In this document: positions 1 through 8,694 of the stretch, piece by piece
Layout of the letters: each line of letters opens with the position of its first letter
Position numbering within the stretch: position 1 is the stretch's first letter
Assembly: GCA_963823075.1 (NCBI GenBank)
Contig: CAWGKE010000001.1
Coordinates: 806,001 to 870,000 of the forward strand
Source of the DNA: UBA4732 sp963823075
GTDB taxonomy: Bacteria > Planctomycetota > Planctomycetia > Gemmatales > Gemmataceae
Length of the DNA: 64,000 nucleotides
Direction: 5' to 3'
Notes under the pieces: model-generated
Databases searched by the model: none
Seen by the model: only the letters and a program-made list of their open reading frames with translations
Told to the model about the DNA's origin: nothing
Program-made: the position numbers and the translations under genes

Positions 1-2
1 AG

Positions 3-263
3 GCCCTGCACGCCGGCGACGAATCGTTCAGCCCGGAGGCGCTGTTCCTGCAAGGCGCCGCCCGTGAGATGCTGCACGAGGCGCTGAGCGAGTTGTCGCC
101 GGAGTTCCGCGAGGTGGTCGTGCTGCGCGAGCTGGAGGGGCTGTCGTACAAGGAAATCGCCGCGGTCACGGAGGCGCCGCTCGGCACCGTTATGTCGCGC
201 CTGGCCCGCGGGCGGGGGATGCTCCGCGACCGCCTGACCCGCCGACTGCACGAGGAGGGTTGA
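3..263 (+). CDS. ECF sigma factor, C-terminal part (5' end outside window)
   Basis: This is the end of an extracytoplasmic-function RNA polymerase sigma factor, cut by the left window edge. The visible 86 residues are region 4, which recognises the -35 promoter element. They carry the usual block FREVVVLRELEGLSYKEIA followed by the recognition helix GTVMSRLARGRGMLRDRL. The open frame runs to base 3, so the Met at base 69 is only an internal codon. The stop is one base from the GTG of the next gene, an anti-sigma factor, giving the classic sigma/anti-sigma operon. The family assignment is firm; which stress it answers cannot be told. Confidence 0.9.
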   Translation, partial: ALHAGDESFSPEALFLQGAAREMLHEALSELSPEFREVVVLRELEGLSYKEIAAVTEAPLGTVMSRLARGRGMLRDRLTRRLHEEG

Positions 264-264
264 C

Positions 265-1011
265 GTGACTTGCCCCGAAACGCCCGACTTGCACGGCTAC
301 CTGGACGACGAGCTGGACCCGTCCCGCCGCGCCGCCTTCGAGGAGCATCTCCCCGGCTGCCCCGAATGCACGCGCGAGCTGGAAGGGCAGCGGGCGCTGC
401 GCTCCGGCCTGCGCGACGGCGGCTTCCGCTTCACGGCCCCGGTCGGCCTGCGCGAACGGATTCGGTCGTCGCTGCGCCCCGCCGCGCTGCCGCAGCGCGT
501 CGGGGTCCGGCCGTGGCTCGCGGCGGCGGTCCTCTTGCTCGGCGTCTCCGGGGCGATCGCCGGAGCCTTCCTCGCATTCGGCCGCCCCGCCGACGGCCCC
601 AACCTGCCGCACGAGTTGGTCGCCGCCCATGTAAGATCGCTCCAGGCGGAACACCTCTACGATGTGCAGTCCACCGACAAGCACACGGTCAAGCCGTGGT
701 TCCAGGGCAAGGTGGACTTCTCGCTGCCGGTTAAGGATTTCAAGGACCAGGAATATCCTCTGGAGGGCGGCCGGCTCGATTACCTCGACGACCGGCCGGT
801 CGCGGCCCTCGTCTACCGTCGCCACAAGCACGTCATCAACCTCTTCGTCTGGCCGGGGGCCGCCGGCAACGCGCCGGCGACGGCGACGACGCGGCGCGGC
901 TACAACCTGCTGCACTGGGCGCAGAGCGGCTTGAACTTCTGGGCGGTGTCCGACGTGAACGCCGAGGAGTTGGCGGAGTTCGGCCGGTTGCAGCGGGACG
1001 AGGGACGGTAA
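265..1011 (+). CDS. Zinc-finger transmembrane anti-sigma factor
   Basis: This is a membrane anti-sigma factor expected to sequester the sigma factor encoded immediately upstream. The first 45 residues form a ZAS-type zinc finger with the H-x3-C-x2-C pattern (HLPGCPEC, with an upstream His). A single transmembrane helix follows at about residues 87-107, and then a periplasmic domain of about 140 residues whose ligand cannot be predicted. The start is GTG at 265, one base after the sigma stop, which implies translational coupling. The length of 248 residues is normal for planctomycete anti-sigma proteins. Confidence 0.85.
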   Translation: MTCPETPDLHGYLDDELDPSRRAAFEEHLPGCPECTRELEGQRALRSGLRDGGFRFTAPVGLRERIRSSLRPAALPQRVGVRPWLAAAVLLLGVSGAIAGAFLAFGRPADGPNLPHELVAAHVRSLQAEHLYDVQSTDKHTVKPWFQGKVDFSLPVKDFKDQEYPLEGGRLDYLDDRPVAALVYRRHKHVINLFVWPGAAGNAPATATTRRGYNLLHWAQSGLNFWAVSDVNAEELAEFGRLQRDEGR

Positions 1012-1027
1012 GCCTCGGTGGGCGAAA

Positions 1028-1086
1028 CACGGCTGACACAGCCGTGGCACACCGCGTTTCCGTGTGCCACGGCTGTGTCAGCCGTG
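1028..1086. terminator. Perfect 25-bp hairpin between convergent genes
   Basis: The arms 1028-1052 and 1062-1086 are perfect reverse complements of 25 bases with a 9-base loop. A short T run (CTTTTTG) follows on the plus strand. It sits between the anti-sigma gene (ends 1011) and a minus-strand gene (ends 1113), so it can serve as a terminator for both. The stem is much longer than a minimal terminator needs, so it may also be one of the palindromic repeats seen throughout the window. Confidence 0.7.
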
Positions 1087-1112
1087 CTTTTTGCCCCTTC
1101 TGGGACCGATAC

Positions 1113-2253
1113 TTACTTGTCCTTGCGGCGCCCGACCGTGAGCGACACCTGCTTGTCCTGGGCCTTGAATTTCGACCGCAGCTCGAACCCGCCGTCGAAG
1201 GGGACGTACTCGAACGGCCCGTCGCCGAAGGGGTCGCGCTGGGCCTTGGCTGCGTCGGGGCCGTCGATGAGGATGGCAAGGGCCGCTTTCCGCAGCGCCT
1301 GGCGCACCTGATAGCGCGCTTCCGCTCGACGGACGTGGGCGACGGCGGGGAACAGCAGCTTGAACACGGGGTTGTCTTTCGCCACTTCCAGCTCCTTCGG
1401 CCCCCACACCTTGTCGAACTCGTCGGGCGTCAGTGCCATCTTCTCGGCGGCCAGCTGGTACATCGGCCGGGCCTGCTCGGCGCAGCTTGAGGACGCCTTC
1501 CGCGTCGCCGCCGCAGGCGTCCAGGAATCTCTTGGCCTCGTCGCGCGAGCCGGCGCCCGTGACTTCCGTCAGCAGGTCGAGGAGGCGGTCCTTGTCCTTC
1601 GCCTCCTTGACCTGGCGGATGAACCAGTCCAGGCCGGCGCGTTCCTCGCCGATTCGCAGGCATTCGGCGACTGTCGCGGCCGGCGGCAGCGCGTCCAGCC
1701 GGGCGGCCAGCTTTTTCAGCGCTGCCGCGTCGAGTTTCGTCAAGTCGGCAGCGAGCGCGTCGGTGACAAGCTGGTCGATGGCGATGTTGACGAGCAGCCC
1801 GATGAGGGTGCCGTCGCGGGAGGCGTGCCGGCCCAGGGTGAGGGCGTCCACGGCGTCGTCCACGGCCTCGGCCGATTTGTCGTCCGCGAATCGGAGGCGC
1901 ATGCGGAGGACGGCCAGGGCGGCCAGGTTGCGCGCCGCCGGGAGGTGCGGCAGCAGGGTGCGGATGCCGTCCTCGTCGAGGCTGGCGGCCCACACGCAGC
2001 GCGGCAGGGCGGCGCCGTAGTGCATCTGCTCCAGGGAGTAGTTGGCGGAGGCCGCCAGCGCCTTTGCCTTGTCGTCCAGCGGCATCGACGCGACATCCGC
2101 GGGCGGAGTCTTTTCCTCCATCTTGGGCAGCGTGGAGAACGCCTGCCAATACTTGAGCGCGGCGTTGGCGCCGAGGTCAGCGTCGGGCTTGTCGGCGGGG
2201 ACGGCCGCGCCCAGCAGGGCCAGTGCAAGGAGGAGGGATGCAGCTTTTACCAC
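1113..2253 (-). CDS. Secreted protein of unknown function, with one frameshift
   Basis: I do not recognise this family. The N-terminus is a clear signal peptide (Lys, then a Leu/Ala core and AVPA), followed by a largely helical domain rich in Ala, Leu, Asp and Lys. The frame that begins at 2253 is sensible down to about 1490 and then becomes Arg/Gly-rich. A second frame from about 1463 to 1113 carries natural-looking sequence (KMALTPDEFDKVWGPKELE). The two parts therefore look like one gene of about 380 residues broken by one base near 1465-1500. The cause is either an assembly indel or recent inactivation. The gene converges on the anti-sigma operon across the 1028-1086 hairpin. Confidence 0.6.
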
Positions 2254-2324
2254 TTTGAAGACCTCTCATTGAAACGGGCGGGTTAGCCGGGGGCGTCAAC
2301 CCCCGGAAACAGGGGAACGATTCG

Positions 2325-2741
2325 TCATTGCAGCGGTTCATCGAGGCGTGGCGAACGCAGTCGCGGTCCCGTCCCCGCCACCGGCCACTCGAACGGCGGC
2401 ATGGCCTGGTTGACGACGACGGCCGCGTCCGCGTTGGAACGCCGCAGCGCCTGTTCATAGCGCCACAGCGTCGGCGCATCGTCCGCGGGGCGTCGAACTG
2501 TCGGAACCATCGGCCGCGGTTCGGGGCGCGGTACGCGAACCGCGAGGAGCGCCGCCGCCGCCAGCAAAACGGCTGTACCAATCCAGGATCGTGCGGGCCG
2601 CACCCGCGGCCGTCGCGTCGGCGGAATCGCCGCGAGCAGCCGCTCCTCCAGCCCCTCGGGCACGGGCGGCGGGGTCAGGCGGCGCAGTCGGTCGGCCAGC
2701 GCCTCAAGCGTCTCGTCGCGGTTCGGCCGGTGGGGGGACAT
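2325..2741 (-). CDS. Small single-pass membrane protein, probable sigma-factor partner
   Basis: This 138-residue protein has a basic, Pro-rich N-terminal half, one hydrophobic segment at about residues 51-67 (IGTAVLLAAAALLAV) and a short C-terminal tail. It overlaps the end of the upstream ECF sigma gene by 38 bases in another frame, so the two are surely co-transcribed and probably translationally coupled. The position and the one-helix layout suggest an anti-sigma-like regulator. No zinc-finger Cys/His set is present, so that role is inferred from context only. Confidence 0.65.
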   Translation of the reverse strand: MSPHRPNRDETLEALADRLRRLTPPPVPEGLEERLLAAIPPTRRPRVRPARSWIGTAVLLAAAALLAVRVPRPEPRPMVPTVRRPADDAPTLWRYEQALRRSNADAAVVVNQAMPPFEWPVAGTGPRLRSPRLDEPLQ

Positions 2742-3288
2742 GGGATTCCTCCGCCGTCAGCAGGCTTCGCATCCGGTCGAGGGCGAGGCTGGTGCGCCAT
2801 TTGAGGGTGCCGGCCGGTTCGCCCGTCACGTCCGCCATTTCCCGATAACTCAGCCCTTGCAAGTAGTGCAGCACCAGCACGACGCGCTCGGCCGGATCGA
2901 CGCGCTCCAGGGCGGCGTACAGTCGTCGCGCCTCGTCGTCCTGAACAGCCGCCGTCAGAGGGCACGGCGATGCGGCCGGCCCCCGCGTCCGCAACTGTTC
3001 CGCCAGCGCCGCCGAGCGCCGGACGGCGCGGCGGGCGTCCACGAACTTGCCGTAGGCGATGCGGTGCAGCCAGGTGCCCAGCGCCGACCGCCCCTCAAAG
3101 GCGCCGATCTTCTCCCAGGCGGCCGCGAACGTCTCCTGCGTCAGGTCCTCCGCCTCGGCGGCGTCGCGCGCCAGGTGCAGCAGAAAGCGGTAGATCGCCG
3201 CGTAATGCTCATGGATCAGCCGGGCGCAGGCCTCGCGCCGGCCCGCTCGGATTCCCTCCAGCAGTTCTCGGTCGGCCGGCGCCGTCAC
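2704..3288 (-). CDS. ECF RNA polymerase sigma factor
   Basis: This is a complete ECF sigma factor of 194 residues. Region 2 lies at about residues 20-90, with the typical DAAEAEDLTQETFAAAWEK and GTWLHRIAYGKFVDARR blocks. Region 4 lies at about residues 125-180, with ERVVLVLHYLQGLSYREMA and a helix-turn-helix (GEPAGTLKWRTSLALDRM). It differs from the partial sigma gene at the window start and is paired with a small membrane protein instead of a zinc-finger anti-sigma. It is divergent from the ABC exporter at 3419. Confidence 0.9.
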   Translation of the reverse strand: MTAPADRELLEGIRAGRREACARLIHEHYAAIYRFLLHLARDAAEAEDLTQETFAAAWEKIGAFEGRSALGTWLHRIAYGKFVDARRAVRRSAALAEQLRTRGPAASPCPLTAAVQDDEARRLYAALERVDPAERVVLVLHYLQGLSYREMADVTGEPAGTLKWRTSLALDRMRSLLTAEESHVPPPAEPRRDA

Positions 3289-3418
3289 GTCCGCCCTCCG
3301 CCCGGGTAGTTCATTCAGCCGTTAGACGCTCCGGACGGCCAAGGTGTTGGCGAAATCGCGGCCGCCTCCTCTAAGATAAAGAAACGCCCGCCCGCAGCCT
3401 TCCGCGAGAGGATCCCGC

Positions 3419-5376
3419 ATGGCCCGCTTCCGGCGCGACGCCCGCAACCACGACGACGACCTGCCCCGCCCGAAGATCACCCGCGAGGGCCTGCGTGAGG
3501 CCGGCCGGCTGCTCGTCTACCTCCGGCCCTACTGGCTGATGTTTCTCGGCGCCGTCGCCGCCCTGTTGCTGTCGAGCCTGCTCGGCCTGGCCTTCCCGTA
3601 CGTCGTCGGCAAGCTGGTCAACGCCGGCCTGCCAGGCCCCCACCCCAACCCTCCCCCACCCGCGGGGGGAGGGTTGGGGTGGGGGCCGTTCGCCGGCCTC
3701 GGCGTCGATACGATCGCCCTGCTCATGATGGGCGTCCTCGCCTTTCAGGCGGCCTTCTCCTACGTGCAGGCCGTGCTGTTCACCGAGGTGGGCGAACGCA
3801 GCCTCACCGACCTGCGCCGCGACGCCTATTCCCGGCTCATCCGGCTGCCGATGACCTTCCACGTCCAGCGCCGCGTCGGCGAGCTGTCCAGCCGGATCGC
3901 CGCCGACGTGGCCCAGATCGAGGACACGGCCGTCGCCGCCCTGCCGCAGTTCCTCCGTCAGACCGCCATGCTGATCGGCAGCATTGTCCTCATCGCCGTC
4001 CTGTCGGTTCGGCTGACGCTGCTGATGCTGTCGGTCTTCCCCGCGCTGATCGTCCTTGCCGTGGTGTTCGGCCGACTGATCCGTCGCAACTCGAAACAGG
4101 CCCAGGACCACCTCGCCGAGAGCAACGTCGTCGTCGAGGAAACCCTCCAGGGCATCGCCAGCGTCAAGGCGTTCGCCAACGAGGACTATGAGCAGACGCG
4201 CTACCGGAAAAGCCTCGACGGTTTCCTGGCGAAAGTGCTGCTGGGGGCGCGCTACCGTGGCGCCTTCTACTCCTTCATCATTTTCGCGTTGTTCGGCGCC
4301 CTGGTGCTGGTGATGTGGTACGGCTGCCGCCTGATGCAGTCCGGCGAAATGGCGCTCGGCGACCTGGCCAGCTTCATGCTGTACACGATGTACGCCGCCG
4401 GCGCGATGGGATCGTTCGCCGATCTGTATAGTCAGATTCAGCGCGCCATCGGCGCCACGCAGCGCATCCGCGAGTTGCTGGGGGAGAAGACGGAGGAGGA
4501 AGTCGCCGGGCGAGCGGCGGGCTTTACGCCCGCCGTTTGCGCGGCCCCATCCTCCCGCTGCGCGGCGACGTGATCTTCGAGAACGTTACCTTCCGCTATC
4601 CGTCGCGGCCGGACGTGGAGGTGCTGCGCGGCGTTCGCCTGGCCGCGCGGGCGGGCCAGCGCATCGCCCTGGTCGGGCCGAGCGGGGCGGGCAAATCGAC
4701 GGTGGTGTCGCTGCTGCTGCGCTTCTACGAACCGGCGGCCGGCCGCATCCTGATCGACGGCCGTGACGCGCGGGAGTATGGATTGCGTCCATTGCGAGAT
4801 CGAATGGCGGTGGTGCCGCAGGACGTGCTGCTGTTCGGCGGCACCATCCTCGACAACATCGCCTACGGCCGGCCGGGCGCGACGGAAGCGGAGGCGATCG
4901 AGGCGGCCCGCAAGGCCAACGCTCACGACTTCATCAGCGCCTTTCCGGAGGGCTATCAGACGCGAGTCGGCGAACGCGGCGTGCAGCTGTCCGGCGGACA
5001 GCGGCAGCGCGTGGCCATCGCTCGGGCCATCCTGCGTGACCCGGCCATTCTGATCCTGGACGAGGCCACCAGCTCGCTGGACTCGGGGAGCGAGAGCCTG
5101 GTGCTGCAAGCGCTGGACGGCCTGATGCGGGGCCGCACGTCGCTGGTCATCGCCCACCGCCTTTCGACGGTGCGCTCCGCCGACCGGATCTTCGTGCTTC
5201 AGGAGGGGGCGACCATCGAGGAGGGCACGCACGACGAGCTGCTGGCCCGGCCGGACGGCGTCTACCGGACGCTGTCGCTGCTGCAATTCGACGGCGCCGG
5301 CCGGTCGTCCTCACCGGACAAGGAAGAGGGCTTACGGCGAGAGCCGTTCGCCTCCGGCCCGGCGCGCCGGCCCTGA
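3419..5376 (+). CDS. ABC-type exporter, membrane plus ATPase domains, frameshifted between them
   Basis: This is a half-size ABC exporter of the MsbA/LmrA type. Bases 3419-4490 encode the six-helix membrane domain with the coupling-loop pattern typical of the family (NVVVEETLQGIASVKAFANE). Bases 4560-5376 encode the ATPase: Walker A GPSGAGKST, signature LSGGQRQR, Walker B ILILDEATSSLD and the switch His in IAHRLS. The two parts are in different frames. The change falls at 4511-4540, exactly where a small palindrome sits in the linker. Either the palindrome broke the gene, or the ATPase is translated separately from TTG 4537, or there is an assembly indel. A second palindrome inserts about 18 residues in frame after the second helix. 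The substrate is unknown. Confidence 0.85.
3635..3687. repeat. 53-bp GC-rich palindrome inside the ABC exporter gene
   Basis: Arms 3635-3657 and 3665-3687 are perfect 23-base reverse complements with a 7-base loop. The element is translated in frame as a Pro/Gly-rich patch (PHPNPPPPAGGGLGWG) that ABC exporters normally lack. It falls in an extracytoplasmic loop, where an insertion would be tolerated. Related elements lie at 10587-10632 and, more distantly, at 41413-41437. Confidence 0.85.
4511..4540. repeat. Short palindrome at the membrane/ATPase linker of the ABC gene
   Basis: CGGCGGGC and GCCCGCCG flank a TTTAC loop, with weaker pairing outside. The element sits between the membrane and ATPase domains exactly where the reading frame changes, so its insertion may have caused the frameshift. 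Confidence 0.6.
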
Positions 5377-5525
5377 GCGCCGAAGGAAAGGGCGGGCCGG
5401 CAAAAGCGGCGTTGGGCGACCTGACAAGTAAATAATTTAGGCACCTTTCCCAGAAGCCGGGTTCCGCCGCGTGAATCCGGCGGCGCGAGGGACGCAAGCA
5501 GGCGCCAGCGGGTAACGCGCCTGCA

Positions 5526-7559
5526 TCACCGTTTCAGCCCATACCCCTTGATCTTCCGATCCAGCGTCGAGCGCTCGATGTTGAGGATCGCGGCCGCCTG
5601 GCTCTTGTTCCAGTCGGTATGCACCAGCGTGCGCAGGATATGCTGCTTCTCGACCTCCTCCAGGGGCAGCGGCTGGTACGCCGGCGGCCCGTGTGACGAG
5701 GACGTCGCGCCCGTTTCCAGCGATGACAGCCAAATGTCACCGACATCCAGCGTCGGCCCCAATCCCAGCGCCACCGCGCGCTCCACCACGTTGCGCAGCT
5801 CGCGGACGTTGCCCGGCCAGTGATACTCCTCCATCTTGTGCAGCGCCGCCGGCGTGAAGCCGCGGACCTTGCGGCCCGTCTCGCGCACGAACCGACGCAG
5901 GAAATGCTCCGCCAGGATCGGGATGTCGCTTTTGCGCTCCCGCAAGGGCGGCACGCGGATCTCCACCACCTGGAGCCGGAAAAAGAGATCGCGCCGGAAC
6001 GTGCCCGCCCGCACCGCCTGCTCCAGCGGCATGTTCGTCGCCGCCACGATGCGCACGTCCACCTTGATCGCCGACCCGCCGCCGACCCGCTCGAACGGGT
6101 GCCCCTCCAGCACGCGCAGCAGCTTCGACTGGCTGCCCGTGGCCATCTCGCCGATCTCGTCCAGGAAGATCGTGCCGTGGTGGGCCGCCTCGAACTTGCC
6201 CACCTTCTTCTCCGTCGCCCCGGTGAACGACCCTTTCTCGTGGCCGAACAGCTCGCTCTCCAGCAGCGTTTCCGTGATCGCCGCACAATTGAGGCAGACG
6301 AAGGGGCCTTCCTTGCGCGGGCTGGAGTAATGAATGGCGCGCGCCACCAGCTCCTTTCCGGAGCCGCTTTCGCCGCGAATCAGGCAGGCGGCGTTGGTGC
6401 CGGCCACGCGCCCCACCTGCGACTCGACGTCTCGGATGGCCGCGCTTTCGCCGACCAGCTCGCTCTCCACGCGCAGCTGGTCGCGCAGCGAGCGGTTGGA
6501 GGCCGTCAGCGACTGCTGCAAGCGCAGCTGGTGGACGGCGTTGCCGAGCTGCTTGGCGACGGCGACGGCGAACTCCAGGTCCTCGGCGTCCAGCGCCTTG
6601 TGCGGGTCGGTGCAGTAAAGGTGGATCAGGCCGAGCACGCGGTCGGCGTGGATCACGGGGCGCAGATCAGGCTGGTGGCGCCCAGCTCCGACAAGCTCTC
6701 GCGGTTGCGCAGGTGGCGGTCGCGGGCCACGTCCTCCGCCAGGATCGCCTCGCGGCCGGCCAGCACCTCGTTGCTCACGTACTCCGAAACGCGGCTGTAA
6801 GAACGGATGCTCGGATCGCGGTGACGATGGGCCGTCACTTCCAGCTCCGCCCCGCGCAGCGACTTGACCGCCGCGTCGCCCAGGGTCGCTCCCGCCAGGC
6901 CCCGCGCCGAGCGGCGCGTCTTCCGTCCGGTTCGTCTCACCGGACCTGCCGCCGTCGGCCACCGTCAGGATGGCGCCGACCTCGGCGGGGATCGCTTCCA
7001 GCAGGGCGTCCAGCACGATGCGGCACAGCTCCTCGTAGTCCGCGGCCGATCCCATGTCGAGGGCCAGCCGGTAGAGCAGTGACAGGTCGCGGCTGAGGGC
7101 GTGGCGCGGCGGCGGGCCGGCCGTGGCCGTCGTCGAGTCGTCGGCGGCCAGGGCGGGCGCCGGCGTCAGGAAGCGCGTCTGGCCGAGGCGTTTCTTGATG
7201 TTGACGCCTTCGGGCCGCTCGTCGGGGCGCGGCAGGTCGGGCAGCTGGCTCATGTCCTCGACGAAGAGGAAGCGCGTGCGGCCCACCTGCACTTCGTCGT
7301 TGGGGACCAGCTCGCGGTCGGCCTCGACGGGGGCGCCGTTGACGCGGGTGCCGTTGAGGCTGTTCAGGTCGCGGACGCTCCAGCGGCCCTCCGCGGCGCT
7401 GATCTCGGCGTGCTCGCGGCTGCACAGGTCGTCCTTGAGGACGATGCGGTTGGAGGCGGCCCGGCCGAGGGTGCAGGTCTGCCCCGGCGTGAGGGCGACG
7501 ACGTCGCCGAAGCCGTCGTCCCGCCGGACCACGAGATAGGCTGTCGCGCCCGCGGACAT
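5526..7559 (-). CDS. FHA-GAF sigma54-dependent transcriptional activator
   Basis: This is a sigma54 enhancer-binding protein of 677 residues. It starts with a forkhead-associated domain (about residues 25-95; GRAASNRIV, SREHAEI, LNSLNGT), which binds phosphothreonine. A GAF sensor domain (about 160-340) and the AAA+ domain follow: Walker A GESGSGKE near 395, GSFTGA near 443, Walker B TIFLDEIG. A Fis-type helix-turn-helix ends it (KSQAAAILNIERSTLDRKI). The usual GAFTGA sigma54 contact loop reads GSFTGA. The GAF segment from about 6900 to 6658 is out of frame: the plausible sequence (AVKSLRGAELEVTAHRHRD) is in a neighbouring frame, so a +1 and a -1 change flank it. The FHA domain suggests control by the Ser/Thr kinases common in this group. 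Confidence 0.88.
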   Translation of the reverse strand: MSAGATAYLVVRRDDGFGDVVALTPGQTCTLGRAASNRIVLKDDLCSREHAEISAAEGRWSVRDLNSLNGTRVNGAPVEADRELVPNDEVQVGRTRFLFVEDMSQLPDLPRPDERPEGVNIKKRLGQTRFLTPAPALAADDSTTATAGPPPRHALSRDLSLLYRLALDMGSAADYEELCRIVLDALLEAIPAEVGAILTVADGGRSGETNRTEDAPLGAGPGGSDPGRRGGQVAARGGAGSDGPSSPRSEHPFLQPRFGVREQRGAGRPRGDPGGGRGPRPPPAQPRELVGAGRHQPDLRPVIHADRVLGLIHLYCTDPHKALDAEDLEFAVAVAKQLGNAVHQLRLQQSLTASNRSLRDQLRVESELVGESAAIRDVESQVGRVAGTNAACLIRGESGSGKELVARAIHYSSPRKEGPFVCLNCAAITETLLESELFGHEKGSFTGATEKKVGKFEAAHHGTIFLDEIGEMATGSQSKLLRVLEGHPFERVGGGSAIKVDVRIVAATNMPLEQAVRAGTFRRDLFFRLQVVEIRVPPLRERKSDIPILAEHFLRRFVRETGRKVRGFTPAALHKMEEYHWPGNVRELRNVVERAVALGLGPTLDVGDIWLSSLETGATSSSHGPPAYQPLPLEEVEKQHILRTLVHTDWNKSQAAAILNIERSTLDRKIKGYGLKR

Positions 7560-7801
7560 GATGAGGACGGTCCTCGCCTAAAGGGATCAGGAGTCAGGGG
7601 TCAGAGGTCGGCAAGACGGCACAGGGCCTCGCCCCGCCTCGCGGACTCCTGACCTCCCGACTGCTTATCGTGTTGATGCGTCTACCACAGGATAGGCGCG
7701 GAGGGACGCAGCGGGCAAGGGGGAACCGGCCGCCAGCCGCGCCGGCACGGCCTTTGCCCTTATGTCCTTTGTTCGCCCGTGTTCCCACCAAGGAGACGAT
7801 C

Positions 7802-8071
7802 ATGGCACAGTATCAAGCACCCGTGCGGTCGCGGGGCATCGGCGTTGTTTCCGTGGTTCTCGGCCTGTTGGGCCTGGCGCTCTGCTGGTGGACGCCGGCG
7901 GGAATGGTCCTGAGCCTGGCCGGCCTGGTGATCGGCCTGGTGGGCTGCACCCTGGCCCGGCGCGGCGGCTGGGCGCCGTCCGCGGCGGGGATGATCCTCT
8001 CGGCGGCGGCGCTGGCCGTCTGCTGGATCATCGCGGCAGGGGGCATGGAATGGGTGCGCTTCGGCCGATGA
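7802..8071 (+). CDS. Small membrane protein with two or three helices
   Basis: This 89-residue protein is almost entirely hydrophobic: after the short start MAQYQAPVRSR come helices at about residues 12-32, 34-52 and 58-80. It resembles small DUF4190-type membrane proteins in size and Gly/Ala-rich helices, but I would not name a family. The start at 7802 is chosen because AAGGAG lies at a good distance upstream; the open frame continues further 5' without a better site. It is divergent from the FHA activator. Confidence 0.7.
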   Translation: MAQYQAPVRSRGIGVVSVVLGLLGLALCWWTPAGMVLSLAGLVIGLVGCTLARRGGWAPSAAGMILSAAALAVCWIIAAGGMEWVRFGR

Positions 8072-8102
8072 CGCCAAGGCGAGGACCGCCGCCCCCCCAG
8101 CG

Positions 8103-8450
8103 TCATTTCGTTTCGTCCGAGCCGGGCACGGGGTCCCACGTCCCAAGCGGAACGGCGCCGTTGCATGACAAGAGGCGTTTCACCGTCAGGTATAACCCAT
8201 AGCGAATGCCGTGCGTTTTCACGGCCTCGATCGAATACTCCGAGCAGCTGGGAAGGTAACGGCAGGTGCAGAACGGCTTGACCACCGGCCGGCCGAGCCA
8301 CTGGTAGACGCGCACGGCGCCGATGTAGGTCGCGGCCGTGACCTGATCCGCCGGACGCCGGTAGGAGTCCAGAACAACGAGCAGAATCAGGATCGTTAAT
8401 ACGGCCAGCCGGAAACGGCGCTTCCGGGGGCGCGGTCGGGGAGTCGTCAT
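8103..8450 (-). CDS. yidD: YidD membrane-protein insertion efficiency factor
   Basis: YidD is a small amphipathic protein at the inner membrane that aids YidC-dependent insertion. The family signature is clear: the block CRYLPSCSEYSIEAVKTHG with its three conserved cysteines, then GLYLTVKRLLSCN. The usual WDPVP-type ending is present (GTWDPVPGS). I place the start at 8450 (MTTPRPRPRKRR, with a basic N-terminus and then a hydrophobic helix); an in-frame Met at 8492 is less likely. Elsewhere yidD usually lies beside rpmH, rnpA and yidC. Here it is alone, between a small membrane protein and the WD40 gene. Confidence 0.9.
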   Translation of the reverse strand: MTTPRPRPRKRRFRLAVLTILILLVVLDSYRRPADQVTAATYIGAVRVYQWLGRPVVKPFCTCRYLPSCSEYSIEAVKTHGIRYGLYLTVKRLLSCNGAVPLGTWDPVPGSDETK

Positions 8451-8694
8451 TGCGGCGGTCACGGTCGGGAAACACACGGGGGCGTTCCGCATTCATTCTA
8501 CGGGACGAACGGTTCGTCGGGTGTTCCTCTCGACCGTGGCGAGCCGCCGCTCGCCAAGATAAGCCTGGTGCATCCCCTCCATTGATTGACAGCCCCATCC
8601 CGTCGTGCGACACTACAAACCTCCGGGCGCTGACGCGACCCGGCTCGCCGGCTCGCCCCGACTCTCTCCAACCGATTCTCCTTCGGAGGCTCCC

